The notes: generated from the sequence alone by a model not told the origin. Positions 1 through 7,911 are shown, counted from the stretch's first letter. The stretch: DNA of 17,889 nucleotides from DATJPD01 sp036394195 (GCA_036394195.1 DASWFO010000166.1:1-17889); one strand, 5' to 3'. Numbers and translations are program-made.

Positions 1-999
1 GTGGTCGATGAACCCCCCGCCGGTGCGCCTGTCGGCGCGGACCAGAACGTGTCCGCGAACGACAAGAAGCCGAAATACAAGCGTCCGCCGACCATTGGCG
101 GGCCGCGCAGGCGGCACGGCATCAATCCCGAGCTCGAAATGCTGGGCCGGCTGGGCTCGCAGGCGCAGGGAATCCTGCGCCTGGCCCTGAGCGTCGAGGG
201 CGACGACCACTTCCACAACTTCTCGGACTATCTCGCCTTCCGCGGCAAGATCAGCGAGTTCGAGGCCTTCTGTAACGTCATTGAAAGTCATCTCAAGGAC
301 GTCGTCACCGACCGCCGGCAGGAGCTGGAGGACCGCTTCTATAGTCTGTGGTCGATGATTTTCCGCCCCACCATGCGCGCGCTGACTCACTTCTTCGACC
401 GGCTTATCGAAGAGCAGGTATTGCCGCTGGGCGGCCGCGACCTCCTGCAGGCCGAGCTGCGTGCGCTCGAGGGCATGCGCTCGATGCTCGCCGCGCCCCG
501 CTTCGCGAACGTGGCCGACAAGGAGATGCTGGAGGAACTGAAGCATCTCGAAGCCACGATCTCGACCTTGGCCGAGCGCGCGACGAGCCTGCCGGATTTC
601 TCCCAGCGCCCGACGGGCGATGACCGCGCGGGCGATACCGGCGCCCCCGAGCCCGCCGACGTCGAACAAGAGGAGGAGATGCCCCCGGCCGCGGCGGCAC
701 CATCCGGACCCGCGCCGCCGCCGCGGCCCGACGCCGCCCTGCTCGGCGATAGCCCCAATGTGAAGGCGGTGCGGGAGCTGAAAGGCCTGCTCGATTACTA
801 CAAGCGCGACAAGGCGCTGCGCCAGTATGTCGAGATCGACACCCGCGCGGTGGATGAGATCGAGCGCAAGCTCGTCGTCAACCCGATGGATCCGGCGGCG
901 GTGGTGTGGATGCGCCAGATCTGCAACGCCTGGGCGTCGCGGCTCCGCGACAACGACAAGGACATCCGCCGCGTGCTGGCGATGATCCGGAGCAACTGA
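1..999 (+). CDS. Uncharacterised protein with charged Pro/Ala-rich linker
   Basis: I do not recognise this 332-residue protein. It opens with GTG at the first base of the window, so the true start may lie further upstream. The N-terminus is hydrophilic and basic (lysine/arginine-rich at residues 22-40). Residues about 45-197 look helical and contain many charged and aromatic residues. Residues about 198-255 form a disordered acidic and Pro/Ala-rich linker. A second, probably helical, charged domain of about 75 residues ends the protein. I see no signal peptide, membrane segment or catalytic motif, so it is probably a soluble cytoplasmic protein, possibly a structural or interaction protein. 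The next gene is over 130 bp away across a repeat, so it is not obviously in an operon with it. That it is coding is fairly certain from its length and codon pattern; the function is unknown. Confidence 0.75.
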   Translation: MVDEPPAGAPVGADQNVSANDKKPKYKRPPTIGGPRRRHGINPELEMLGRLGSQAQGILRLALSVEGDDHFHNFSDYLAFRGKISEFEAFCNVIESHLKDVVTDRRQELEDRFYSLWSMIFRPTMRALTHFFDRLIEEQVLPLGGRDLLQAELRALEGMRSMLAAPRFANVADKEMLEELKHLEATISTLAERATSLPDFSQRPTGDDRAGDTGAPEPADVEQEEEMPPAAAAPSGPAPPPRPDAALLGDSPNVKAVRELKGLLDYYKRDKALRQYVEIDTRAVDEIERKLVVNPMDPAAVVWMRQICNAWASRLRDNDKDIRRVLAMIRSN

Positions 1000-1005
1000 T
1001 TCTGT

Positions 1006-1051
1006 CTTCGTCACCCCGGTTCTTTCTTCGTCACCCCGGCGAAAGCTGGGG
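1006..1051. repeat. Direct repeat plus CCCCGGC-GAAA-GCTGGGG hairpin
   Basis: A 14-base unit CTTCGTCACCCCGG occurs at 1006-1019 and again at 1026-1039, a 20-base period. The second copy runs into a perfect-length hairpin: arm 1034-1040, GAAA loop 1041-1044, arm 1045-1051 with one G-T pair. This resembles the dispersed palindromic intergenic elements common in alphaproteobacteria. It lies just downstream of the first gene and could also act as its transcription terminator, although no U-tract follows. Confidence 0.6.
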
Positions 1052-1076
1052 TCCAGTCCGTTCTCTTGCTCCGTCA

Positions 1077-1106
1077 TGCCCCGACTTGTTCGACTTGTTC
1101 GGGGCA
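1077..1106. repeat. Palindromic element TGCCCCGA...TCGGGGCA with duplicated loop
   Basis: Eight-base perfect arms (1077-1084 and 1099-1106) enclose a loop that contains a tandem 9-base duplication, CGACTTGTT at 1082-1090 and 1091-1099. Removing one copy restores the usual short-loop form of this element family (TGCCCCGACTTGTTCGGGGCA). It sits about 25 bases upstream of the preferred start of the SCO1/SenC gene. Confidence 0.6.
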
Positions 1107-1131
1107 TCCACGTCGTTCAACATGCGCGGGC

Positions 1132-1710
1132 ATGACGCGCTTACTGACCAGTCTCGCTGTTGCGTTCGCGCTGCTCGGCGGCGGCGGACACGCCTTCGCC
1201 CAGCTTCCGTCGGCAGCGCCGCCGACCGCGGCGGGTGGGCCGTTCGCGCTGACCGCGGCCGATGGACGTGCGGTCACCGACCAGACCTATCGCGGCAAAT
1301 GGCTGCTTGTGTATTTCGGCTACACGCATTGTCCCGATGTCTGCCCGACCACGCTCAGCGAGATGGCGGCGGCGCTCCAACACCTCGGCCCGCTTGCCGA
1401 TCGGGTCCAGCCGCTGTTCATCACGCTGGATCCGCGGCGCGACACGCAAGCGGTCCTCGCCGAGTACGTCACGGCGTTCGACGCTCGGATCGTCGGGCTC
1501 ACCGGCACGCCGCAACAGATTGCCGCCGCCGCGCGCAGCTATCAGGTCTTTTATGAGCGGGTCGACCGGGACGACGGCGATTACCTGATCGACCACAGCT
1601 CGTATCTCTACGTGATGAATCCCGACGGTCGCTTCGTGACGGCCTGGCCCAGCGACCGCAATGGGGACCAGGTGGCGCGGGATTTGGACGATCTCATGCG
1701 GGCGCGCTAG
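1132..1710 (+). CDS. SCO1/SenC-family copper chaperone, exported
   Basis: This is a 192-residue thioredoxin-fold protein of the SCO1/SenC/PrrC family. Members deliver copper to the CuA site of cytochrome c oxidase or act as thiol-disulfide proteins in the periplasm. The copper/redox motif is visible as CPDVC (Cys67 and Cys71) within the FGYTHCPDVCP signature, and the conserved distal histidine is His155 in YLIDHSSY. I chose ATG 1132 because it gives a clean N-terminal signal or anchor (hydrophobic residues 4-18, then AFAQ) directly before the fold. A longer TTG-started frame from 1066 would translate a palindromic repeat. No good Shine-Dalgarno is visible before 1132, so the start is slightly uncertain. 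No oxidase genes are nearby, so it stands alone here. The family assignment is strong; the precise partner is not visible. Confidence 0.93.
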   Translation: MTRLLTSLAVAFALLGGGGHAFAQLPSAAPPTAAGGPFALTAADGRAVTDQTYRGKWLLVYFGYTHCPDVCPTTLSEMAAALQHLGPLADRVQPLFITLDPRRDTQAVLAEYVTAFDARIVGLTGTPQQIAAAARSYQVFYERVDRDDGDYLIDHSSYLYVMNPDGRFVTAWPSDRNGDQVARDLDDLMRAR

Positions 1711-1761
1711 TATCGGGTCCTTCGAGACGCCCCCGGGATGAGGCGCCTCATGGATATTTCG

Positions 1762-1853
1762 TCATGCCCGCGAAAGCGGGCATCCATCGCGCCGCTGAAT
1801 CATGGATTCCCGCTCAGGTGCGCGCGCGAAGCGCGACACCGGCGCGGGAATGA
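1762..1853. repeat. Composite palindromic repeat (two hairpins)
   Basis: Two hairpins lie in tandem between the SCO gene and the TPR gene. The first is TGCCCGC (1765-1771), loop GAAA, GCGGGCA (1776-1782). The second has arms ATTCCCGC (1806-1813) and GCGGGAAT (1844-1851), with an inner CGCGC-rich stem. The outer sequences GTCATG and AATGAC complete a mirrored pattern typical of dispersed alphaproteobacterial intergenic repeats. The remaining bases of the 1711-1912 gap show nothing else clear, apart from the GGAGG ribosome-binding site before the TPR gene. Confidence 0.65.
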
Positions 1854-1912
1854 CGACACAGAAGGCCAGGACCGGGACAGTTTAGAAACGCCTTTTTAGA
1901 TCGGAGGACGCC

Positions 1913-3505
1913 ATGTCGATCCCGACCCTGCGGGCACTGCTCCTGGGCTTCGCTCTCGTCACCCCGGCGGCCACCTGGGCGGATGAGCCGAAGGGCACGC
2001 CGCCCGAGCAGCTGGGCACCGTGACCTTCGCCAATTCCTGCGCCGACGCGGTCCAGCCGGAGCTGCAGCGCGCGGTGAAGCTCTTGCACTCGTTCTGGTG
2101 GGAGGAGGGCGAGCGCGCCTTCCGCGGCGTGCTGGAACGCGATCCCGGCTGCGCCATTGCCACCTGGGGGATCGCCTCGATCCTGCTCGGCAATACGTTC
2201 AGTCCCGGCCCGACGCCGGCGCAGGCGCAGGCGGCGAACGAGGCGATCGCCAAGGGGCGGGCGCTCGGCGCCAAGACCGAGCGCGAGCGGCTCTACATCG
2301 AGGCGATCGGCGCCTTTTACGACCGCTTCTCCGAGCGGCCGCAGCGCGCCCGCATGAAGTCGCTCGCCGACGCGTTCGGCGCCCTGGCGCAGCGCTTTCC
2401 CGACGATGACGAGACGCAGATCTTCTCGGCGCTCTATCTGACCGCGACCCAGGATCCGGCCGACAAGACCTTCGCCGCGACCTTGAAGGCGGCGGCCATT
2501 CTCCAGACCCAGTTCGCGAAGCACCCGGACCATCCGGGCGTCGCGCATTACCTGATCCACAGCTACGACTATCCGGCGATCGCCGACAAAGGGCTTGAGG
2601 CGGCGATGTGCTATGCCGACATCGCGCCCTCAGCCCCGCATGCGCTGCACATGCCCTCGCATATCTTCACCCGCGTCGGCGCGTGGAAGGAATCGGTCGC
2701 GACCAACGTTAAGTCCGCGGCCGCGGCGAAGGCGCAGGGCGAGCCAACCAGCGCGCTGCACGCCACCGACTACATGGTCTATGCCGATCTGCAGATGGCC
2801 CACGATCGGGACGCCAAGCGTCTGATGGACGAAGTGGGGCAGGCCAACGCGGCGGGCCCGGGCCCGAACGCCGGACCTTATGCGACGGCCGCGGTTCCCG
2901 CGCGCTATGCGGTCGAGCGTGGCGCGTGGGCGGATGCGAAACGTCTGCAGCTGGCGGAGAGCCGCTTCCCGTACACGACGGCGATGACCCATTTCGCCCG
3001 CGCCATGGGCGCGGCCCGCAGCGGCGATCCCGCGGGTGCCGAGCCGGACGTTCAGGCGCTCGGCAAGATCGCGGACGAGCTGAAGGCGAAAGACGGGTAC
3101 TGGGCGACCGAGGTGGAGGTCCAGCACCTCGCCGCCGCGGCATGGCTGGCCCATGCGAAGGGACAGCGCGATGAGGCGCTGAAGCAGATGCGGGCGTCGG
3201 CCGACATGGAGGACGCCAGCGAGAAGTCCGCCGTCACGCCGGGCCGGCTCTTGCCGGCGCGCGAGCTGCTGGGCGACATGCTGCTCGAAAGCGGCCGGCC
3301 GGCGGACGCCCTGGCGGAGTACGAGGCCTCGCAGACCCACGACCCGAAGCGGTTCCGTGGGCTCTATGGCGCCGGCCGCGCCGCGGCGGACGCCGGCAAT
3401 CGCGACAAGGCCCGCTATTACTTCGAGCGGCTGGTCGCGATGACGGACGGCGGCGATCCGCGGCCCGAGCTGACCCAGGCGCGCGAGTATCTGGCGCAAA
3501 ACTAG
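1913..3505 (+). CDS. Exported tetratricopeptide-repeat protein
   Basis: This is a 530-residue protein starting at ATG, preceded by an excellent ribosome-binding site (TCGGAGGACGCC). Residues 1-24 form a Sec signal peptide (ALLLGFALV core, ATWA cleavage region), so it should be periplasmic or outer-membrane associated. The N-terminal part has TPR-like helical pairs with the FWWEEGERAFRGVLERDPGC segment, which resembles a repeat consensus. Further on are HPGVAHYLIHSYD (about residues 205-218) and ALHMPSHIFTRVG (about 244-256), histidine-rich stretches seen in a widespread family of large TPR proteins of unknown role. More TPR-like repeats occur near the C-terminus. The family is recognised only as a TPR protein, probably a scaffold; the two histidine motifs could bind a metal, but that is inference. 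It is probably transcribed alone and is followed by a palindromic terminator-like repeat. Confidence 0.88.
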   Translation: MSIPTLRALLLGFALVTPAATWADEPKGTPPEQLGTVTFANSCADAVQPELQRAVKLLHSFWWEEGERAFRGVLERDPGCAIATWGIASILLGNTFSPGPTPAQAQAANEAIAKGRALGAKTERERLYIEAIGAFYDRFSERPQRARMKSLADAFGALAQRFPDDDETQIFSALYLTATQDPADKTFAATLKAAAILQTQFAKHPDHPGVAHYLIHSYDYPAIADKGLEAAMCYADIAPSAPHALHMPSHIFTRVGAWKESVATNVKSAAAAKAQGEPTSALHATDYMVYADLQMAHDRDAKRLMDEVGQANAAGPGPNAGPYATAAVPARYAVERGAWADAKRLQLAESRFPYTTAMTHFARAMGAARSGDPAGAEPDVQALGKIADELKAKDGYWATEVEVQHLAAAAWLAHAKGQRDEALKQMRASADMEDASEKSAVTPGRLLPARELLGDMLLESGRPADALAEYEASQTHDPKRFRGLYGAGRAAADAGNRDKARYYFERLVAMTDGGDPRPELTQAREYLAQN

Positions 3506-3522
3506 CGCCGCCTCAAAGCTCC

Positions 3523-3598
3523 GTCATCGCGAGCGCAGCGAAGCGATCCAGGGCTCCAACGAGTGGATCGCTTCGTCGCTAGCGCTCCTCGCGATGAC
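3523..3598. repeat. Long imperfect palindrome between convergent genes
   Basis: The outer arms GTCATCGCGAG (3523-3533) and CTCGCGATGAC (3588-3598) are perfect complements. The inner arms CGAAGCGATCCA (3539-3550) and TGGATCGCTTCG (3564-3575) are also perfect over 12 bases. The form matches a dispersed repeat family common in alphaproteobacteria. Because it lies between the convergent TPR gene and the SBP1 gene, its RNA from either strand would fold strongly, so it may serve as a bidirectional transcription terminator. Confidence 0.7.
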
Positions 3599-3614
3599 AA
3601 GGAGCCGCTCTTCG

Positions 3615-5243
3615 CTACTGTATGGACACGTGGGTCAGGTCCTGGAACCAGCTCTGGGCCTGCACGTAGCCTTTGACCTTGGGCGTCATCGCCCGCGGGT
3701 TCAGGTCGTGGCAGATCCAGATATACGCGGCATCGTCGACGAGCATCGTGTGCGCCTTCGCGAGCAGCTCGGCCTGTTGCGGCTTGTCGAAGGCGCGGAA
3801 CAGCGCGTCGAAGGTCTGGTCGAGCTCGGGCCGGCCGTAGAGCCCCCAATTCTGTCCGACCGGCGGCGCGAACTTCGAGTGGAAGAGACGGGTTAGCGCG
3901 GTGTACGGGTCGGGGTTGGCCCGGCTGATGTTGATCGCGTTGATCCCCTTGCTGCGCATCTCCGGTGCATCGGCGGTGACGCGACCGACCGAAAGCAGCG
4001 CGTTCCATTCCATGACCTCGAATTGGACATCGAAATAGACCTCTTTGAGATTCTCCTGAATGAACTCGTTCATCTGGAGCGGCTGCATCTGGCCGGAGCC
4101 GGAGGTCGAGATCGCCACCTTCACCTTGGCCGGCTTGTTGGGGCCATAGCCCGCCTCCTGCATCAGACGCTTGGCCTCGTCGGGGTCGTATTTGATCTTG
4201 AAGGAGGGCGTGCCGAACCAGGGATGCGTCGGCTGCACCTGCCCGGCGGCCGCTTCGGCCGTGCCGCCGAGCAGCTTGATCAGACCCTCGCGGTCGACGC
4301 CAAGATTGGCGGCCTTGCGGACGCGAAGATCGCGCCAGGGCGAGCCTTCGGCGACGCTCGGCGCGTAGGCCCAGCTGTGCGGATAGGTGTTCATGACGAT
4401 GCTCATCCCGCTCTGTTTCAGCTTGTCGACCGCGTCGGGGGCGGGCGCCTCGATCCAGTCGACGCGGCCGGCCAGGATAGCCGCCGTGCGGGTTGACGGA
4501 TCCGGAATCGGGATGAGCACCAGCCGCTCGAGCTTCGGCACGCGCGCCTTATCCCAGTAGTCGGGATTGGCGACGAGGTCGAGCCGCTCGTGTGGAACGA
4601 GACGCTCGACCTTGAACGGCCCGGTGCCCGACGGCTTCGACGCGAAGGCGTTCCAGTCGCGTCCGACCGCCTCCCATTGCTTCGGGCTCGAATAGAAGAC
4701 GTAGGCGAGCTCGTACGGAAGGAGCGCGTTGACGAAGCGCGTATGGAACTCGACGGTCTGGTCGTCGATCTTCTTGTAGCTCTCGATCGACGGGATGCGG
4801 CTCTTCACCTGGGCGACCTGCTTGGCATCGAATTGCGGCGCCTTGTCGTCCATCAGCTTGTCGAAATTCCACACCACCGCGTCGGCGTCGAAGGGCGATC
4901 CATCGTGGAACTTGACACCCTGCCGCAGCGCGACGAGCCAGCGCTTCGGGTCGGCCGGGTCGACATGCCACTCGACCGCGAGACCGGGCACGAGGTCGGG
5001 CGTCTTGTCGGCGGTCGACAGATCCCAGTTCGCCAGCGCGTCGTAAATGGGATAGCCGGCGAAGCGGTAGCCTTCGAAGCCGTTGTCCGGCTGGCCGGTC
5101 GTCAGCGGGACGTCGGACGCCGTCATCCCGATGCGCAGCACACCTTGCGCCAAAGCTTCCGGGATGCAGACGAGCATCGCGCCGGCGAGGGTGAGCATCG
5201 CCCCCGCGAGCGCGGTGCAAAATCTCGGTGTCATGGACCGCAT
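3615..5243 (-). CDS. ABC transporter family-5 substrate-binding protein (SBP1)
   Basis: This is a 542-residue periplasmic solute-binding protein of the dipeptide/oligopeptide/nickel family (SBP_bac_5). It starts at ATG 5243 with AGAGGAGACGGAACCA just upstream. Residues 1-32 are a Sec signal peptide ending ALA-Q. The mature protein begins with VLRIGMTASDVPLTTG and has the family's early GYPIYDALANWDLS segment and the HDGSPFDADAVVWNFDK signature. A STSGSGQM motif (379-386) is shared at the same position by two other SBPs in this window. It is the last gene of a - strand unit after two amidases, 44 bp downstream of the nearer one. It probably captures a substrate whose amide bonds those amidases cleave. 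No permease lies beside it; the DppBC pair at 9534-11409 is the nearest candidate partner. Confidence 0.95.
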   Translation of the reverse strand: MRSMTPRFCTALAGAMLTLAGAMLVCIPEALAQGVLRIGMTASDVPLTTGQPDNGFEGYRFAGYPIYDALANWDLSTADKTPDLVPGLAVEWHVDPADPKRWLVALRQGVKFHDGSPFDADAVVWNFDKLMDDKAPQFDAKQVAQVKSRIPSIESYKKIDDQTVEFHTRFVNALLPYELAYVFYSSPKQWEAVGRDWNAFASKPSGTGPFKVERLVPHERLDLVANPDYWDKARVPKLERLVLIPIPDPSTRTAAILAGRVDWIEAPAPDAVDKLKQSGMSIVMNTYPHSWAYAPSVAEGSPWRDLRVRKAANLGVDREGLIKLLGGTAEAAAGQVQPTHPWFGTPSFKIKYDPDEAKRLMQEAGYGPNKPAKVKVAISTSGSGQMQPLQMNEFIQENLKEVYFDVQFEVMEWNALLSVGRVTADAPEMRSKGINAINISRANPDPYTALTRLFHSKFAPPVGQNWGLYGRPELDQTFDALFRAFDKPQQAELLAKAHTMLVDDAAYIWICHDLNPRAMTPKVKGYVQAQSWFQDLTHVSIQ

Positions 5244-5287
5244 TGGTTCCGTCTCCTCTATCTGTTCGGGCGTCGGAAGGGCGTGCG

Positions 5288-6562
5288 TCAGAGCCGAGCC
5301 TCAACCCAGGCGGCGGCGTCAAAGAGGGCGCGGTCGCGTCCGCGGGCTCCCACCAGCTGGATGCCGAGCGGCAGGCCGTGCGGGCCGGTGCCGGCGGGCA
5401 GCGTCACACACGGCGTCCACGCGAGGGTCCAGAACGCGTTGAAGCGCGGGTCCCCGGTCCAAGCAAGCCCCTCGGGCGCCTCGCCAGGCGCGCTCGGCGC
5501 CAGGATCAGGTCGAGTTTGCGGAACGTATCGTCGATGTGTCGGCGATAGGCTTCAGCGGTTTCGACGGCCTCAATGTAAGCCGCCAGCGGGAGGGCGCGC
5601 CCGCGTGCGAGCGATCCCTCCCGCAGCTCGGGGCTGAGGTCGTCGAAACGGGTCTCGTATTCGAACGCGTAATTGCGCGCCGCCTCGAAATCCGCGATGC
5701 GTTCCTGCGTTTCGAGGATGTTCTGGAAGGGTGGGGCGAAGGAGAGCTCGCTCACCGTAGCGCCTGCGTCGGCGAGGCGCCGGGCCGTGCGGTCGAGGAG
5801 CGCCGTCGTCGCCGGCTCCGCCTTCGCCCACGCGGGTGTTCGGCAAAGCCCGACGCGCGGCGCGCCCACGGCGCGGGCCACGGTGTGCGTCTCGCCGGTG
5901 AGGACGCCCCGCATCAGCGCCGCGTCGTCAAGGCTGCGGCAGAGGATTCCGAGCGTGTCGAGATTATGCGACTGCACCTTCACGCCGACGCGGCTGAAGT
6001 CGCCGAAAGTCGGTTTGTAGCCGACGATGCCGCAATAGGCGGCGGGGCGGATCACCGACCCGCCGGTCTGTGTCCCGAATGCGAGCGGCACGTGGAAATC
6101 GGCGACCGCGGCGGCGGAGCCGCTCGACGATCCGCCCGGCGTGTGCGCCGCATTGTGCGGATTCACCGTCGGGCCGGGATGCCGGTTGGCGAACTCCGTC
6201 GTCACCGTCTTACCGAGAATGACGCCGCCGGCGCCCCGGGTGAGGGCGACGCAGGCTGCGTCGGCGAAGGGGCGGTGGCCCCGATATATCGGAGAATTGT
6301 GCTGGGTCGGCAGGTCGACCGTGTCGATGATGTCCTTGACGCCGACCGGTACGCCGCCAAGGAGCCCGGGACGGCCTGCCCTGTCGAGCGCGCGCGCCTG
6401 GCGCAACGCCAGATCGGGGTCACAGGCCGCCCATGCGGCGATCGCGCCGCGCTCGGCCACGCGGTCGAGACAGGCGCGCGTCAGCACCTCGACGGTGAGA
6501 GTCCCGCCCTTCAGGCGACGCGCGGCGTCGGCTGCCGTCAGTCTCGTCGGGTCGCCCGTCAC
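5288..6562 (-). CDS. Amidase-signature family hydrolase
   Basis: This is a 424-residue enzyme of the amidase-signature family (Ser-cisSer-Lys hydrolases, which hydrolyse carboxamides or N-acyl bonds in the cytoplasm). The triad is intact: Lys76 in VGVKDIID, cis-Ser145 in PGGSSSGSAAAVA and nucleophile Ser169 in TGGSVIRPAAYCG. The two serines lie 24 residues apart, the spacing I recall from malonamidase E2 and FAAH. It begins with GTG overlapping the stop of the upstream amidase by four bases (GTGA), so the two are translationally coupled. SBP1 follows after 44 bp. The short C-terminal part and the absence of a GatB-like partner argue against a tRNA amidotransferase subunit. The substrate is unknown; the transporter context suggests an imported amide or peptide derivative. 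The protein is clearly paralogous to the upstream amidase but complete where that one is shortened. Confidence 0.94.
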   Translation of the reverse strand: MTGDPTRLTAADAARRLKGGTLTVEVLTRACLDRVAERGAIAAWAACDPDLALRQARALDRAGRPGLLGGVPVGVKDIIDTVDLPTQHNSPIYRGHRPFADAACVALTRGAGGVILGKTVTTEFANRHPGPTVNPHNAAHTPGGSSSGSAAAVADFHVPLAFGTQTGGSVIRPAAYCGIVGYKPTFGDFSRVGVKVQSHNLDTLGILCRSLDDAALMRGVLTGETHTVARAVGAPRVGLCRTPAWAKAEPATTALLDRTARRLADAGATVSELSFAPPFQNILETQERIADFEAARNYAFEYETRFDDLSPELREGSLARGRALPLAAYIEAVETAEAYRRHIDDTFRKLDLILAPSAPGEAPEGLAWTGDPRFNAFWTLAWTPCVTLPAGTGPHGLPLGIQLVGARGRDRALFDAAAWVEARL

Positions 6563-7791
6563 GACGCGGCTCCCGCGTCATCGAGGCGGCGCTCAACCCA
6601 GGACGCGACGTTGAGCAAGGCCGCGTCGCGGTGACGTCGCGCGACAAGCTGGATGCCCACGGGCAGCCCGTCAGGGCCGTGTCCCGCGGGAAGGGTGATG
6701 CAGGGCATGTAGAGCAGCGTCCACAGATAATTGAACGTCGGCGGGCCGGTTTCCGCGAGTCCGCGAGGGGCCTGCCCAGGTGCGGGCAGCGTCAGGACGG
6801 CATCGAATTCATGGGCCCAATCGGCTGCCGCCAGACGCGCCCGTTCGGCACCGGCCTGGGCCGTGCGGAAATCGTCGAGGGAGATCGTTCGCCCAGTCGC
6901 GATGATCTGCTCGCGCATGACCGGGCTCAGCAGCGCCGCGTGGCGTGCCAGCTCGGCCGCGAGATTGCGCGGCGATTCGAACCGCGCGAGGGTCCGGTGA
7001 ATCGTTTGCAGGTTGCCGCACCCGTTGGGCAGCGCGGTCTCGATCACCGCGGCGCCGGCGGCGGCGAGCCGCTCGGCGGCGCTTTCCAGCGTCCGGCGGC
7101 CTTCGGGGAGCGCTTCGTCCCAATGCGGGGTGCGGCAGAGGGCAAGCCTCGGCGGCCGTTCGGGCGGAACCGGCGGCGTGTAAGGGATCGCCATCATCGC
7201 GGCGCGGAAGAGGGCCACGTCGGCAACCGAGCGCGTCATCAGCCCGACCGTATCGAGGGCTTCCGTGTTGGCACGCATGCCGGCGGGCGGGAAAAGACCG
7301 AAGCTCGGCTTGAAGCCGACGACGCCGCAATAGGCAGCCGGCCGGATGACCGAGCCGCCGGGCGAAAAATCCGGATCGACCGGATTGGTGGTGGCTGCCG
7401 GATGCCGGCTCGCGAACTCGGTCGTCATGGTCTTGCCGAGGAGAATTCCGCCGGCCGCCCGCGGCAGCGCTGCGGCGCTTGCATCGGTCGCCGGGCGCCA
7501 TCCGGCGTAGATCGGGGACCCATAGGAGGCCGGCATGTCCGCGCTATCGAAGATGTCCTTAAGGCCGAACGGCAGCCCGCGGAGGAGGCAATCGCCGCCT
7601 TTCCGGTCATAAGCCTGGGCCGCTGCCAAGGCGGCCTGGCGCTCGAGGTGGCACCACGCGCGCACCACCGGGTCGCGATCGGCGATCCGCTCGAGACACG
7701 AGGCCACGACCCGTTCCGCCGTGAGCGTGCCGGCTTCAATCCGGCGGACGATCTCCGTTGCCGGGAGCCGATGCGGTTCGAGAGTGGGCAT
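6559..7791 (-). CDS. Amidase-signature protein lacking the signature loop (probably inactive)
   Basis: This 410-residue protein is closely related to its downstream neighbour over its whole length, with Lys78 in FGLKDIFD and the C-terminal LPAGHGPDGLPVGIQLV segment present. The glycine/serine signature is damaged. The neighbour reads PGGSSSGS, then 19 residues later TGGSVIRPAAYCG. Here PGG runs straight into SVIRPAAYCG at residues 144-156. Exactly 24 residues are missing and a single serine, Ser147 (codon 7351-7353), replaces the cis-serine and the nucleophile. The reading frame is kept and no other lesion is visible. From family knowledge this should abolish normal catalysis. I prefer ATG 7791 (AAGGGTCCGT upstream) over a TTG at 7836. 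It is probably the first gene of the unit amidase-amidase-SBP1. It could be a pseudoenzyme, a recent mutant or an assembly error. Confidence 0.88.
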   Translation of the reverse strand: MPTLEPHRLPATEIVRRIEAGTLTAERVVASCLERIADRDPVVRAWCHLERQAALAAAQAYDRKGGDCLLRGLPFGLKDIFDSADMPASYGSPIYAGWRPATDASAAALPRAAGGILLGKTMTTEFASRHPAATTNPVDPDFSPGGSVIRPAAYCGVVGFKPSFGLFPPAGMRANTEALDTVGLMTRSVADVALFRAAMMAIPYTPPVPPERPPRLALCRTPHWDEALPEGRRTLESAAERLAAAGAAVIETALPNGCGNLQTIHRTLARFESPRNLAAELARHAALLSPVMREQIIATGRTISLDDFRTAQAGAERARLAAADWAHEFDAVLTLPAPGQAPRGLAETGPPTFNYLWTLLYMPCITLPAGHGPDGLPVGIQLVARRHRDAALLNVASWVERRLDDAGAAS

Positions 7792-7911
7792 ACGGACCCT
7801 TGGTTGTCGTGACGGTGGCTGCCCTATGCATCGCAAGCGGCGTGCCAGTGCTGGCGCGCTTCTTGCTCGATGTAGGGCGAAGCCTTACTCGACCGAAAGT
7901 AGGAGAAGCGC
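7792..7911. promoter_or_regulatory. Divergent intergenic region with candidate operator palindrome
   Basis: These 120 bases separate the amidase unit (-) from SBP2 (+) and must hold promoters for both. An imperfect inverted repeat lies in the middle: GCGTGCCAG (7840-7848), TG, CTGGCGCGC (7851-7859). Its nine-base arms have one mismatch and its core GCCAGTGCTGGC is perfect. Such a site between divergent transport and catabolic genes is a plausible regulator-binding operator, but no regulator gene is in the window. I cannot place -35/-10 boxes with confidence. Confidence 0.4.

Noticed and set aside
1066..1131. N-terminal extension of the SCO1/SenC protein from TTG 1066
   Set aside because: It would translate a palindromic intergenic repeat and put a cysteine-rich stretch before the signal peptide. 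ATG 1132 gives a normal protein.
1006..1853. Possible CRISPR array or IS ends
   Set aside because: The repeats are different palindromes, not a regular direct-repeat/spacer series. No transposase or target-site duplication is seen.
6631..7812. A 393-codon open frame on the + strand opposite the shortened amidase
   Set aside because: It is an antisense shadow. The - strand translation aligns with the adjacent amidase apart from the 24-residue gap.
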